A DNA stretch of 64,000 bases, from positions 62,001 to 126,000 of the forward strand of contig JAUNHE010000002.1 in the NCBI GenBank assembly GCA_030524105.1, written 5' to 3'. Position 1 is the first letter of the stretch. Each line of letters begins with the position of its first letter. A model generated the notes under the pieces. That model was not told the DNA's origin, ran no database searches, and was given only the letters and a program-made list of their open reading frames with translations. Below are positions 46,089-54,717 of this stretch, piece by piece. The position numbers and the translations under genes were made by a program. Source of the DNA: Rothia sp. (in: high G+C Gram-positive bacteria). Its GTDB lineage: Bacteria; Actinomycetota; Actinomycetes; Actinomycetales; Micrococcaceae.

Positions 46089-46846
46089 TGCCTACATCCA
46101 TTTTTTTGACTGAACTATGGAAATATCCACGCTCACGATTTGTGATAATAGTCCTCGCCTTAATTGCCTTCGAATCGGCCTGGGTCTTTTCCGCATTAAC
46201 GGTAGCGTTGTCCCGCCCCACAGAAGTGGATAAAAGTGTTCTCTATGCACTAGTTCCAGCATCACAAATCCACTCACTATTAGCCCCGATTATCCTCACA
46301 GTTTTAGCTTCTAAGCTTGCAACTCTTGAACATGACGCTCGAGCATTCAAAACTCTTTTTGCCAATGGAGTTGACCCTCACACACTTTTCTTTTCAAAAT
46401 CACTTGTACTTTTTATATGTAACACTCTTATTTCTGCAGCTCACTGCTTAACTATTTACGCTGCAATGACTGGACAAGGGATTAATACTGACTCCTTGTA
46501 CTTAACCTTTTACTTTTTAGGTATTTTAATTGGAGGAATTGCCACTTCTTCAATTCAATTATATTTTGCCCTTTCCTACGAAAAACAACAAGTAACTCTA
46601 TTCCTGGGCGGATTTGGAGCCTTTATAGGATCCATGACTCTTTTTGTTCCCAAACTGGTAGCTTTATTCCTTCCCTGGCAATACTTTGGGTTACTGTCAC
46701 CGGCGAAACCAACTTTTGTAGAAGGCACAATGGTTGATTTATCTTTTACTCCAAACTATGCACTACTAGTAGGATTCGTTCTACTCGTTGGACTAGGCAT
46801 AACTCCTGCACTAGCAGAAGCTTTCAAAAGAAATATTCTTAGATGA
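46088..46846 (+). CDS. ABC transporter permease, LanE-type
   Basis: A 252-residue integral membrane protein with six hydrophobic segments and the typical start LTELWKYPRSRF. The ABC2-like layout of the LanE/MutE group is seen (cytoplasmic EHDARAFKTLFANGVDP between helices). Coupled to the ATPase by a 1-nt overlap and followed 7 nt later by a second permease, which completes a LanFEG-like operon. AT-rich relative to flanks. Confidence 0.8.
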   Translation: MPTSIFLTELWKYPRSRFVIIVLALIAFESAWVFSALTVALSRPTEVDKSVLYALVPASQIHSLLAPIILTVLASKLATLEHDARAFKTLFANGVDPHTLFFSKSLVLFICNTLISAAHCLTIYAAMTGQGINTDSLYLTFYFLGILIGGIATSSIQLYFALSYEKQQVTLFLGGFGAFIGSMTLFVPKLVALFLPWQYFGLLSPAKPTFVEGTMVDLSFTPNYALLVGFVLLVGLGITPALAEAFKRNILR

Positions 46847-46853
46847 GGTTGAG

Positions 46854-47597
46854 ATGATTAAACTACTAACAATCGAAACCACAAAAGCTCGACGGGAATG
46901 GGTTTTCTATCTAATAACTGCCGGGTTTATTGTTTTGAACGTTACAAATGGTACTGTAAATTATATTCAGAATAAAGAAATATTTCAGGCAAGCAATGTC
47001 ACTTGGCTGGCAGTCTGGGGACAAAGCGCGCTCCTCTGGTCAACTATTTTTCTTCCCTTTGGGCTTTCCCTATACTGCGGTATGCTCTCCAGCCTAGATA
47101 ACACTGACCGAAACTGGCAGCGGCTTATTTCCTATGGGATTGCTTATCAAACCTATCTTGCAAAATTAGGTAAAGCTGCTGCATATTGTCTCTTCTCGCA
47201 GCTAGCCTTTTACCTAGCAGTCACACTTATAAGCTTGGTTTTAGGGTTTAGCTTTCAGGGGAGCAGTCTATTTCCTCTCCTTGGCTGGGCACTCCTAGGC
47301 TGGTTAGGATCTTTAACGATTGCCTCCCTCCAGCTATTTTTGGGCCTCTATGTTGCCTCATACCCAGTCTTGGTTGGTATTGGCACGATAGGAGCCTTCA
47401 TGGGACTAGCCCTTTCGATCCTTCTGCCCCTAGGAAACCTCGTTTTTCCCTACTCACAGATAACACTAGGCAACCATGTAAGAGAACTAGCCCCATTTTC
47501 TCCGGCAATGCTCATCTTCTTCCTACTTTTTAACAGCATCTGTCTTGTACTACCAACCGGCCTAGCCTTAGCCAGACTACAAAAATTCACCCACTAA
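46854..47597 (+). CDS. ABC transporter permease, LanG-type
   Basis: A 247-residue permease with about six helices, beginning IKLLTIETTKARREWVFYLI. The loop CGMLSSLDNTDRNWQRLISYG is a counterpart of the cytoplasmic loop in the first permease. Second permease of the LanFEG-like set. These transporters normally sit beside lantibiotic biosynthesis genes or act as stand-alone resistance; only the latter is supported here. Confidence 0.8.
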   Translation: MIKLLTIETTKARREWVFYLITAGFIVLNVTNGTVNYIQNKEIFQASNVTWLAVWGQSALLWSTIFLPFGLSLYCGMLSSLDNTDRNWQRLISYGIAYQTYLAKLGKAAAYCLFSQLAFYLAVTLISLVLGFSFQGSSLFPLLGWALLGWLGSLTIASLQLFLGLYVASYPVLVGIGTIGAFMGLALSILLPLGNLVFPYSQITLGNHVRELAPFSPAMLIFFLLFNSICLVLPTGLALARLQKFTH

Positions 47598-47731
47598 ATT
47601 CCCCACCTCTTGCAAGAACAACCATGAACACACGATCAGCTACTACCACCATGACCGTCCTTACCGCCCCGTAAAGCTCATCACATTTAAAAAATGGCAA
47701 CAGCCATAGGAAAATCCAGCAAAATACCGTT

Positions 47732-47779
47732 CCCCCTTGTAGACTTTACAATTACCCAGTCCCCCATGTAGTTGACAAT
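47732..47779 (+). repeat. Imperfect direct repeats upstream of the amidase gene
   Basis: CCCCCTTGTAGACTTTACAA begins at 47732 and CCCCCATGTAGTTGACAAT occupies 47761-47779. Each contains a TGTA followed by a TACA or ACAA. They are 29 nt apart and lie just upstream of the amidase start, which suggests a regulator site. Confidence 0.4.
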
Positions 47780-47803
47780 ACATAAACCACAAGGACTATA
47801 GAG

Positions 47804-49036
47804 ATGAAAAAAATCTCCAGGCGAGACCTCATCGCCGCATCAGGAGCCCTAGCACTTCTTCCAGCAGGGGCCAGCATGGCAGCAGCCGCACCGGATCAAG
47901 CATCTGCCCAGCAGATCATTGAACCCAACGGGCTAGATCTTGAACGGGCCCAACATATCCGTAAACTGGTCCAACAGCTTAACAAAACCTTTGTCCTCTC
48001 ATCCTCACCAGCAGCAGGCAGGGCAGCCGCAACAGAAACCACAGCATCCAACTGGAGCGAAGCAAAAAAACTACTCCTCTCTGAGAAGGCACAAAAAAAC
48101 CTAGACCAAAAAACCCTCTGGGAAAAACGCACCAGCAAGTACTTTACGCAGCACGGCCGGCCCACAGTAGAAGAAACAAAAGTATCGCTGGGAGAAATCT
48201 CTGCCCTAGAACTCAAAGACAGCAAACTACTCTTTGTACCTCTCATGACCGAACGCCGGCTAGACCAGGCCCACGTCTGGTCCGAAGAAGACCCCTTCAT
48301 CCTCAAAATTGCCAAAAACGACGGTGCTATAGAAAACATCTACCGGCCAGCCGCAGAACCTAACCAGGACTTTAACCACCTAGCAGACAGCCTCAAAGTT
48401 TCACGACAAACATTTGCCAGCCTAGCCAAGAAAAAAGCTAGCCCCACCCTAAGCATGACCAGCTACACCGCTGAGGACATGAAGGAAAACGACCAGCAGC
48501 TCCTCAGCAAAACCAAAGCCCAAAAGGAAATGGTGCCGCTAGACTACGCCCTAGGTGAAGAAGGCCGCTACCTTGCCGCAGAATACGCCAGAAGGCACTG
48601 GACCAACTACAACCCCCAATACCGGGACTACGAAGAAAACGGTGGCGACTGCACCAACTTTGTCTCCCAATCCATGCGCTACGGCGGCTGGCCAGATCAA
48701 CCCGGCAACTGGGGCAGCACCAACTCCTGGTGGTGCAACGAAAGCACAGAATCCCACTCCTGGATTAGCGTCGAAAAATTCTACTGGTTTGCCCAAACCC
48801 ATAACCGGGTTACCCGCACAGACCGAGCAACAGACCTAGGCTACGGCAACGTCGTACAGGTACGCCACAGCGACACCTACGGCTGGACCCACAGCGCCGT
48901 TGTCACCGGTAGATTCTTTGGCTACCCCACCCTGACCTACCACACCCGGGACACCCTGGACATCCCCTTCTACCGCTTCCGGGCCCGCTACAACGAATTT
49001 GAACCAGGCTTTGAATTCGCCTTCTTCCTCAACTAA
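47804..49036 (+). CDS. Tat-exported amidase-domain protein (Amidase_6-like)
   Basis: A 410-residue secreted protein. The N terminus KKISRRDLIAASGALALLPA is a twin-arginine signal. A variable helical region covers about 35-245. The C-terminal domain (about 250-410) shows GGDCTNFVSQSMRYGG with a catalytic-type cysteine, HSWISVEKF and HSAVVTG with a likely catalytic histidine. This matches putative amidase (NlpC-fold) domains that may act on cell wall or peptides. The ATG has AAGGA upstream. A terminator follows. Confidence 0.82.
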   Translation: MKKISRRDLIAASGALALLPAGASMAAAAPDQASAQQIIEPNGLDLERAQHIRKLVQQLNKTFVLSSSPAAGRAAATETTASNWSEAKKLLLSEKAQKNLDQKTLWEKRTSKYFTQHGRPTVEETKVSLGEISALELKDSKLLFVPLMTERRLDQAHVWSEEDPFILKIAKNDGAIENIYRPAAEPNQDFNHLADSLKVSRQTFASLAKKKASPTLSMTSYTAEDMKENDQQLLSKTKAQKEMVPLDYALGEEGRYLAAEYARRHWTNYNPQYRDYEENGGDCTNFVSQSMRYGGWPDQPGNWGSTNSWWCNESTESHSWISVEKFYWFAQTHNRVTRTDRATDLGYGNVVQVRHSDTYGWTHSAVVTGRFFGYPTLTYHTRDTLDIPFYRFRARYNEFEPGFEFAFFLN

Positions 49037-49077
49037 ACCAGGAAGCCAAACAGGCAAAAAGCCAGCCCCATAGCAGC

Positions 49078-49109
49078 GCTGACCCCGGCTCCTTACAGCC
49101 GGGGTCAGC
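49078..49109 (+). terminator. Terminator after the amidase gene
   Basis: GCTGACCCCGGCT (49078-49090) pairs perfectly with AGCCGGGGTCAGC (49097-49109) over a 6-nt loop. Confidence 0.75.
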
Positions 49110-49237
49110 AGCCTTAAAAAGAGAAAAAGCACTAGGGCAAAAAACACAAGCAAACCCTCAAGAAAGAATAAAAGACAAGCGACTAGGCTTATATACAAAC
49201 CAGTAGAAAAACCCCCAGCCAAACAAAGGAAAGAAAC

Positions 49238-50245
49238 TTGTCCCCCTTGGTTCTTTGCTCCCTGACCATCGTGATTACCCTCTTAGTCAGCGGTATAGCC
49301 AAAGCCCGTGACCGCAGCAGCACAGCCACAGCCATTGTCAACTTAAAACTAGACAAATGGCTGGCACTCAAACCCGTCTCACTCATCCTGCCCTGGGCTG
49401 AAATAGCCCTAGCCTGCTGGATTCTTGTAGCAGCCGGCCCAGCCGGAACCCTCGGGGCAGCCGCAGCCCTCATCCTCTTTGCCGCCTACTGGATTGTTAT
49501 AGCCAGAGCCGTCATAACCGGCAACACCGCCAGCTGCAACTGCTTCGGCTCAGACTCCCAGGCCCCCATCTCTGGCTACACCTTGGCCAGAAACACAGCC
49601 CTCCTAGCAGCAGCAGTAGCCAACCTGCTAGCCAACCAGGCAGCAGAAAAATCCCCGCTAGGCATGCTATACAGCGCAAGCAAAGAAGACTGGCTCTGGC
49701 TACTGGCAGCAGGACTAAGCGCCCTCACCCTCTGGTGCCTCTACCGCTCCGAACTACTAGCCCATAAAAACCCACCAGCACAAGGAATAACCAAAAGCTA
49801 CCAGCAAGACCAGCCAGAAGACCAACAAGCCGAATACCTACGGCTACCCATCCCCTACGCAGCCCTGCAAAAAGCCGGCAACCAGCAAAACATCAGCCTG
49901 CGTGAGCTAGCCCAGCAGCAAGCCAGAATCCTCTTCTGGCTTTCCCCCGACTGCTCCTCCTGCCAGGCAGTTATTGACCGCATAGAAGGCTGGCAGCAAA
50001 AACTGCCCGCCCTCAAACTCAACCCAGTCCTAGCCCAGCCCTACCAGCTCCCCCAGCTCAACCTAGCAGCAGACATAGAAGTACTCCTAGACCAAAACCA
50101 CCGCAGCCAAACCGTCTTTGGCCACGGCACCCCCATGGCGGTAGGATTAGGCAGCGACGGACTTCTAGCCGGTGGCCCCGTACTCGGCGCAGCAGCCGTT
50201 CTTAACTTTATGGACGAACTCCTCAAAGAATTTGACGCAGCCTAA
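49238..50245 (+). CDS. MauE/DoxX-type membrane protein fused to a thioredoxin-like domain
   Basis: A 335-residue protein. The N-terminal half (about 1-175) has four to five membrane segments and the MauE-family signature ASCNCFG. The C-terminal half (about 200-335) looks like a thioredoxin fold with SPDCSSCQAV (CSSC) and a later cis-Pro-like GTPMAVGL. MauE proteins supply reducing or oxidising power to periplasmic redox enzymes. The thiol partner is not encoded next to it. The TTG at 49238 follows AAAGGA. Confidence 0.75.
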   Translation: MSPLVLCSLTIVITLLVSGIAKARDRSSTATAIVNLKLDKWLALKPVSLILPWAEIALACWILVAAGPAGTLGAAAALILFAAYWIVIARAVITGNTASCNCFGSDSQAPISGYTLARNTALLAAAVANLLANQAAEKSPLGMLYSASKEDWLWLLAAGLSALTLWCLYRSELLAHKNPPAQGITKSYQQDQPEDQQAEYLRLPIPYAALQKAGNQQNISLRELAQQQARILFWLSPDCSSCQAVIDRIEGWQQKLPALKLNPVLAQPYQLPQLNLAADIEVLLDQNHRSQTVFGHGTPMAVGLGSDGLLAGGPVLGAAAVLNFMDELLKEFDAA

Positions 50246-50280
50246 AAGACAGGCCCAAGGTAAGGAACTAAGCTACTCTT

Positions 50281-50898
50281 ATGCCAGAAAAATCCCTGTG
50301 GCAGCTACAGGTTGAACGCAACCCAGGCCACTCACAATGGTACATTGACCGCTTTAAAAATATGGCCGCCCAAGGTGCAGACCTTGTAGGAGAAGCCCGC
50401 CTAGCCCACGCCGTCCTACCACCCAAAGCCAGCATTCTAGACGCCGGCTGTGGCCCCGGCAGACTAGGCAGCTACCTCAGCCAGCAGGGCCACCGGGTAG
50501 TGGGTGTAGACGTCGACCCCCTCCTCATTGCAGAAGCCCAAAAAGTCTGCCCACAGGCACAATGGATTACGGCAGACCTAGCAGAACTACCCCAGGCCCT
50601 CCAGCAGGCAGAGGCCCCCCACAGCTACGACGGCATCCTCTGCGCCGGCAACGTCATGACCTTTTTAGCCCCCTCCACCCGGCAAACCGTCCTCAGCAAC
50701 TTTAAACAGGTACTGCGAGAACAAGGACGCGCCCTGGTAGGCTTTGGGGCCGGCCGCGGCTACAGCTTTGACCAATTCTTTACCGATGTCCACCAGGCAG
50801 GCTTAAGCCTTGAACACACCTTCTCCAGCTGGGACCTGGAAGCCTACCAGCCAGAATCCAGCTTTTTGCTTGCCTTCCTTAAAGCAGAAACTAGCTAA
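50281..50898 (+). CDS. Class I SAM-dependent methyltransferase
   Basis: A 205-residue methyltransferase. Motif I reads ILDAGCGPGRLGSYLS and motif II VVGVDVDPLLIAEA. A YDGILCAGNVMTFL segment forms the post-I motif. The acceptor is unknown. Its ATG lies 35 nt after the MauE-like gene, so cotranscription is possible. Its stop overlaps the PH-domain gene stop by 4 nt. Confidence 0.85.
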   Translation: MPEKSLWQLQVERNPGHSQWYIDRFKNMAAQGADLVGEARLAHAVLPPKASILDAGCGPGRLGSYLSQQGHRVVGVDVDPLLIAEAQKVCPQAQWITADLAELPQALQQAEAPHSYDGILCAGNVMTFLAPSTRQTVLSNFKQVLREQGRALVGFGAGRGYSFDQFFTDVHQAGLSLEHTFSSWDLEAYQPESSFLLAFLKAETS

Positions 50899-51593
50899 CT
50901 CAGCAGCTGCAAACGCTGCAGGGTCTCCTCCGGGAGAAAACTAACAGCAGCCAGCAAAAGCAAGGCCCCAGTAGAAACCGCAGTAAGCGTCGCCGAACGC
51001 CAGCCCGGGTGCAACTCATTAAAAGTGATCAAACCTGGATGCTGCTTATTCATCTGCACCACATTAATGCGGGGGTAAACAATAGTCTGCTCAGAAATAT
51101 CGGCAGCAATAGCGCGCATGGTCTTATGATCCCAAATACGCCCGTCCAAGCGAAGAAGGCTCTTACCCTTATCGTTCAGAACCCACATGGCAGGTAGCCC
51201 TTTATGACGCAAGGATTTAGCCCCGCCGTCAGCCATCTTTAAAGTTTTTTTAGCCGCCAAACGCTCCGTAAAAACAGTCTGCTTAACCTGAGCTAGCTCA
51301 AGAGCCTTCCACCCAAAGGTACGCCCCCGCAGCACATGGGTCTTAGTCCGCACCACAATGTTAGGTTTAAGCACCGAATAAATAGCGCAGACCGCAGCAA
51401 GCGCAAGGCACAGCAAAATCAGGGTAAAAGGTAGCGCAAATCTTCTTCTAGTGAGGAGAAAAAGAATTCCAAGAATAAGCAGAGTGGGAGGAATAACGGT
51501 GAGGATTCGCCGGTGATAGGACTGGATACGAGGATGGTAGGCGCCCTGGACTTCTCCATACTTTTCGGGAACCTGATGCACGTGTTCTGCCAT
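50895..51593 (-). CDS. PH-domain-like membrane protein
   Basis: A 232-residue protein with two N-terminal helices (TVIPPTLLILGILFLL and FTLILLCLALAAVCAIYSVL). A bacterial PH-like domain (about 85-180) follows, with VRTKTHVLRGRTFGWKALEL. One further helix near 210 is present. Bacterial PH proteins of this type are membrane adaptors of unknown partner. A TAGGAT box 6 nt before the ATG suggests a leaderless transcript divergent from the gene at 51670. Confidence 0.7.
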   Translation of the reverse strand: MAEHVHQVPEKYGEVQGAYHPRIQSYHRRILTVIPPTLLILGILFLLTRRRFALPFTLILLCLALAAVCAIYSVLKPNIVVRTKTHVLRGRTFGWKALELAQVKQTVFTERLAAKKTLKMADGGAKSLRHKGLPAMWVLNDKGKSLLRLDGRIWDHKTMRAIAADISEQTIVYPRINVVQMNKQHPGLITFNELHPGWRSATLTAVSTGALLLLAAVSFLPEETLQRLQLLS

Positions 51594-51599
51594 AGAATC

Positions 51600-51605
51600 A
51601 TCCTA
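51600..51605 (-). promoter_or_regulatory. -10 box of a leaderless promoter
   Basis: On the minus strand TAGGAT is followed by 6 nt and the ATG at 51593. It faces the TAGATT box at 51657. Confidence 0.4.
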
Positions 51606-51656
51606 ATGAGCTTTGTAGCATTTGTAAGTGATCCAGAGCCAGTGTTCTTCGTGAGC

Positions 51657-51662
51657 TAGATT
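51657..51662 (+). promoter_or_regulatory. -10 box of a leaderless promoter
   Basis: TAGATT followed by exactly 7 nt and the ATG at 51670. It is divergent from the PH-gene box at 51600-51605. Confidence 0.45.
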
Positions 51663-51669
51663 AGATAGC

Positions 51670-52650
51670 ATGGGTTTTTCTTTGAGCGTGGAACGTATTT
51701 TCACAGTCTGGTTCGCCAGCCTAGCCGCTGCACTCTGCCTAGTTCTTGCCAGCCTAGGACTAGCCAACCAAACTATCTTTACCCCAACCAGCCCCGTTAA
51801 AGCCTATTTTAAAGCCCTGGCGGACGGCGATGGTGAGCGGGCCCTGAGCCTGCTCAACACCAGCCTACCTGCAGAAAACACCAGCCTGATCAGCGGCCAA
51901 CCCCTCAGCGCCTCCCTAGCAGATCTAGAAAATCTAACCATCACAACCAGTCACATAGATGAAACTGGCCAGAAAGCCCTGGTAACAGCAAGCTACCGTT
52001 TGGACGGCCAAGAGCTCAGCAGCGACTTTTACCTCAGCAAATCCAGCAGTGCCTGGGGAATCTTTGACCAATGGCAGCTAGAGCCCGTAGAACTACCCAC
52101 CATAGACCTGGCAGCAAACACAGATAGCCTCATCCTCAACGACCACACACTAGCCCTCAACCAAGGAGAACGCAGCGTCAGGGTCTTCTTTCCCGGCCAC
52201 TACCGGGCCAGCCTGGACCCAGCCCTCTTCACCGGCCAAGAAAAAAGCCTAACCTTAAGTTCAGCCTCCACCCAAAACCCAGCCATGACTCTTACAGCCA
52301 AACCCAGCCAGCAGGCTACAGAAGATATTAAAAAACAAATTGCGGCAGAACTAGACCAATGCGCGGCAGAAAACACCCTCTACCCAACAAACTGCCCCTT
52401 CCACTACAGCTTTGAAGGCCGGGTAGAAGGGAAAGTTAACTGGAAGATCAAAGAATACCCAAATCCCAGCCTCAGCCTGGATAATCGGGGCCAGTGGAAA
52501 CTAACAGCTTCCAAGGCAGTAGCAGAAGTCTCCTTTACCGAGCTAGACCTCTACACCGGTAAAACCTGGCAGGTCAAAGAGGACGTACGCTTTACCTACT
52601 CCGCAAACGTCAGTCTGGAACAGGGCCAGCTTGTACTCTCCAACGGTTAA
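51670..52650 (+). CDS. Secreted or membrane-anchored protein of unknown function
   Basis: A 326-residue protein with an N-terminal signal anchor (FTVWFASLAAALCLVLASLG). A probable NTF2-like fold follows near residues 40-130 (SPVKAYFKALADGDGERALSL, typical of DUF4878-like proteins). The C-terminal beta-rich domain has two cysteines (LDQCAAENTLYPTNC) that may form a disulfide. I cannot name it. It converges with the thioredoxin/NHL gene 4 nt away. Confidence 0.65.
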   Translation: MGFSLSVERIFTVWFASLAAALCLVLASLGLANQTIFTPTSPVKAYFKALADGDGERALSLLNTSLPAENTSLISGQPLSASLADLENLTITTSHIDETGQKALVTASYRLDGQELSSDFYLSKSSSAWGIFDQWQLEPVELPTIDLAANTDSLILNDHTLALNQGERSVRVFFPGHYRASLDPALFTGQEKSLTLSSASTQNPAMTLTAKPSQQATEDIKKQIAAELDQCAAENTLYPTNCPFHYSFEGRVEGKVNWKIKEYPNPSLSLDNRGQWKLTASKAVAEVSFTELDLYTGKTWQVKEDVRFTYSANVSLEQGQLVLSNG

Positions 52651-52654
52651 GACC

Positions 52655-54565
52655 TCAGTCGTTAAGACCCCGCAAATCCAAAACCAAATCCTGGCCCTCA
52701 CCCTGTCCAGTACCAAGAGCAACAGGAATACCCCAATCCTGCTGGTACAGATGGCAGGCCGCGTGCTCGGCAATAGAATCCTCCGAACCAGAATCACAGG
52801 CAGCAGCCCGGGCCGTAATATGTAGCACCGCCTGCTTAATATCCGGGTTAAAAGTCAGCTGCCTCCTTAAACCCTGCCCCGTTCCCCCTCCAGAAACAAT
52901 AAAATCCTCCGGCGTAGACGAAACCTTCAACTGGGTTGGATCCCCCCAACGAGTATCCAGCTTTTGCCCGCTAGGGGCGGCAAACCGTACCCGCAAAGTC
53001 AGCTGACTACCATCAAGTAAGGTTGCCGGCCGGGCAGTTTGACTGGCACCACGGTCAACATGCTGCATACTCTCTGGAATATTCAGACGCACCAGCTGAT
53101 GGGCATTAGCCTCAACAACCAGCAAACGGGTTCCCTGCTCTGTCTGTTCAACCAAAAGATCAGAAGGCTCTGCCAGCCCCTGGGCAAGGGTAGTCACTTG
53201 CTCCGTAACCGGATTGTAATGACGGATAGCACCGTTATAGGTATCGGCAATAGCAATAGAGCCATCGGGCAATACCGTTAAGCCCAGGCAATGCTGTAAC
53301 CGGGCCTGCTGGCGGTCACCATCCACAAAACCAAAATCAAACAAGCCCACCCCAATAGCCGTCTCAACTCGGGGCCCCTGATCCGTAAACCGAATACAGC
53401 GCAGAGCTGAAGTCTCCGAATCGGCCAGCCAAATAGTCCCATCCTGGCCCTGGCAGATCCCCGACGTCTGGGCAAACCAGGCCTGCTCAAGGGGGCCGTC
53501 CTTTAACCCCTCATCCCCGGTACCGGCAAAAAGCTCCAGACGGCCAGTTCTGGGATCAAAACTATAAATTTGGTGGGTCCCGGCCATAGCAATCAGCACC
53601 GCATCACAGTGATCAGACCAGGTTAGATCCCAGGGTGATGATAGGGCAAGATCCAGGGGATCCTCACTCCCTCTAGCAGCAACTTTTGCAGAGTCAATCA
53701 GGGCTTGAACCCCAGAACCCGCCTGGGTAAGCACCTGCCCAGTCTTAAAATTAAGGCTGCGGATGCGGTGATTAACAGAGTCAGCAATGAGAAGGTCGTA
53801 ACCCACTTCCGCACGTAGCGGGGCCGGTAAGAGGACAAGGCCCTGAGGTTCGTTAAAGCGGGCCAGCTCGGCAGAACCGTCAGCGTAACCTTTTTGCCCG
53901 GAACCAAACACGCTGATCACCGTCTCCAAGTCCGAATCGAGCTGGACCAGCCGGTGCCGGGCCGTATCCGTCACCAAAAAAGTAGCGGTTCGGCCAGCAA
54001 GATCTTCCGGCAGTTCAAGGGCCTTACCGGGGAAAGCAAGCGGGCCTTGCGGTTTAGGCCTGGGCACGTAGGGCCCCGATCCACGATGCAGGCTACCCTG
54101 CCGCTCATGCTTGCTCACCAACTCTCTGATCAAACTGCTTAAGCCCGCAACGTGACCCTCCCCCGATAAATGGGCCACGATGTAGCCTTCCGGGTCAATA
54201 ACAACCAGGGTTGGCCAGGCCCGGGCCGTGTAGGCCTGCCAGGTCAGTAAGTCTGGGTCGTCAAGCACAGGATGAGTAATGTCGTAGCGGTCAACCGCAG
54301 CAGCCAGAGCCTGAGGGTCCGCCTCATGCTCAAACTTAGGAGAATGCACCCCAATGGTAACCAGTACGTCAGCAAATTCTTCTTCTAAAGGACGCAGCTC
54401 ATCCAGCACATGCAGACAGTTCATGCAGCAAAAAGTCCAGAAATCCAGAATGACAATTTTTCCGCGTAACTGCTGCAAACTCAGCTGCTGGTCCCCAGTA
54501 TTAAGCCAGGACCGACCCCGCAAATCGGAGGCGCGTACCCGGGTGCTGCCAAACTTATGTGACAC
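52655..54565 (-). CDS. Thioredoxin-like/NHL-repeat protein
   Basis: A 636-residue protein. An N-terminal thioredoxin fold has FCCMNCLH (CxxC at C47 and C50). Six or so NHL-type beta-propeller repeats follow (LLIADSVNHRIR, SIAIADTYNGAIR and similar), then a small C-terminal beta domain. Homologues of this NHLRC2-like layout are cytosolic; the role is unknown. There is no signal peptide. The GTG at 54565 is preceded by AGGAG, favoured over the TTG at 54595. Confidence 0.85.
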   Translation of the reverse strand: MSHKFGSTRVRASDLRGRSWLNTGDQQLSLQQLRGKIVILDFWTFCCMNCLHVLDELRPLEEEFADVLVTIGVHSPKFEHEADPQALAAAVDRYDITHPVLDDPDLLTWQAYTARAWPTLVVIDPEGYIVAHLSGEGHVAGLSSLIRELVSKHERQGSLHRGSGPYVPRPKPQGPLAFPGKALELPEDLAGRTATFLVTDTARHRLVQLDSDLETVISVFGSGQKGYADGSAELARFNEPQGLVLLPAPLRAEVGYDLLIADSVNHRIRSLNFKTGQVLTQAGSGVQALIDSAKVAARGSEDPLDLALSSPWDLTWSDHCDAVLIAMAGTHQIYSFDPRTGRLELFAGTGDEGLKDGPLEQAWFAQTSGICQGQDGTIWLADSETSALRCIRFTDQGPRVETAIGVGLFDFGFVDGDRQQARLQHCLGLTVLPDGSIAIADTYNGAIRHYNPVTEQVTTLAQGLAEPSDLLVEQTEQGTRLLVVEANAHQLVRLNIPESMQHVDRGASQTARPATLLDGSQLTLRVRFAAPSGQKLDTRWGDPTQLKVSSTPEDFIVSGGGTGQGLRRQLTFNPDIKQAVLHITARAAACDSGSEDSIAEHAACHLYQQDWGIPVALGTGQGEGQDLVLDLRGLND

Positions 54566-54717
54566 GTCATCTGCTCCTGAAGAAAGTTTATACAAGGGCT
54601 ACAGGAGCTGTTGGCAAGCCACCTGCATTCCTAGCCTACTGAGCGCTTGCTCTTTCCTTAAATATTTCACTGACCCTGCTCATCCGCCGTTACCTAAGGT
54701 CATACTAGGTCATCCTG

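Noticed and set aside
40683..47600. tRNA-Gly as an integration site of a mobile island
   Set aside because: No integrase and no repeat of the tRNA 3' end could be found by eye; only base composition and decay suggest acquisition.
47624..47771. Two tiny ORFs (16 and 25 codons) that could be bacteriocin precursors near the LanFEG genes
   Set aside because: No ribosome sites, no cysteines and no modification genes; likely chance frames.
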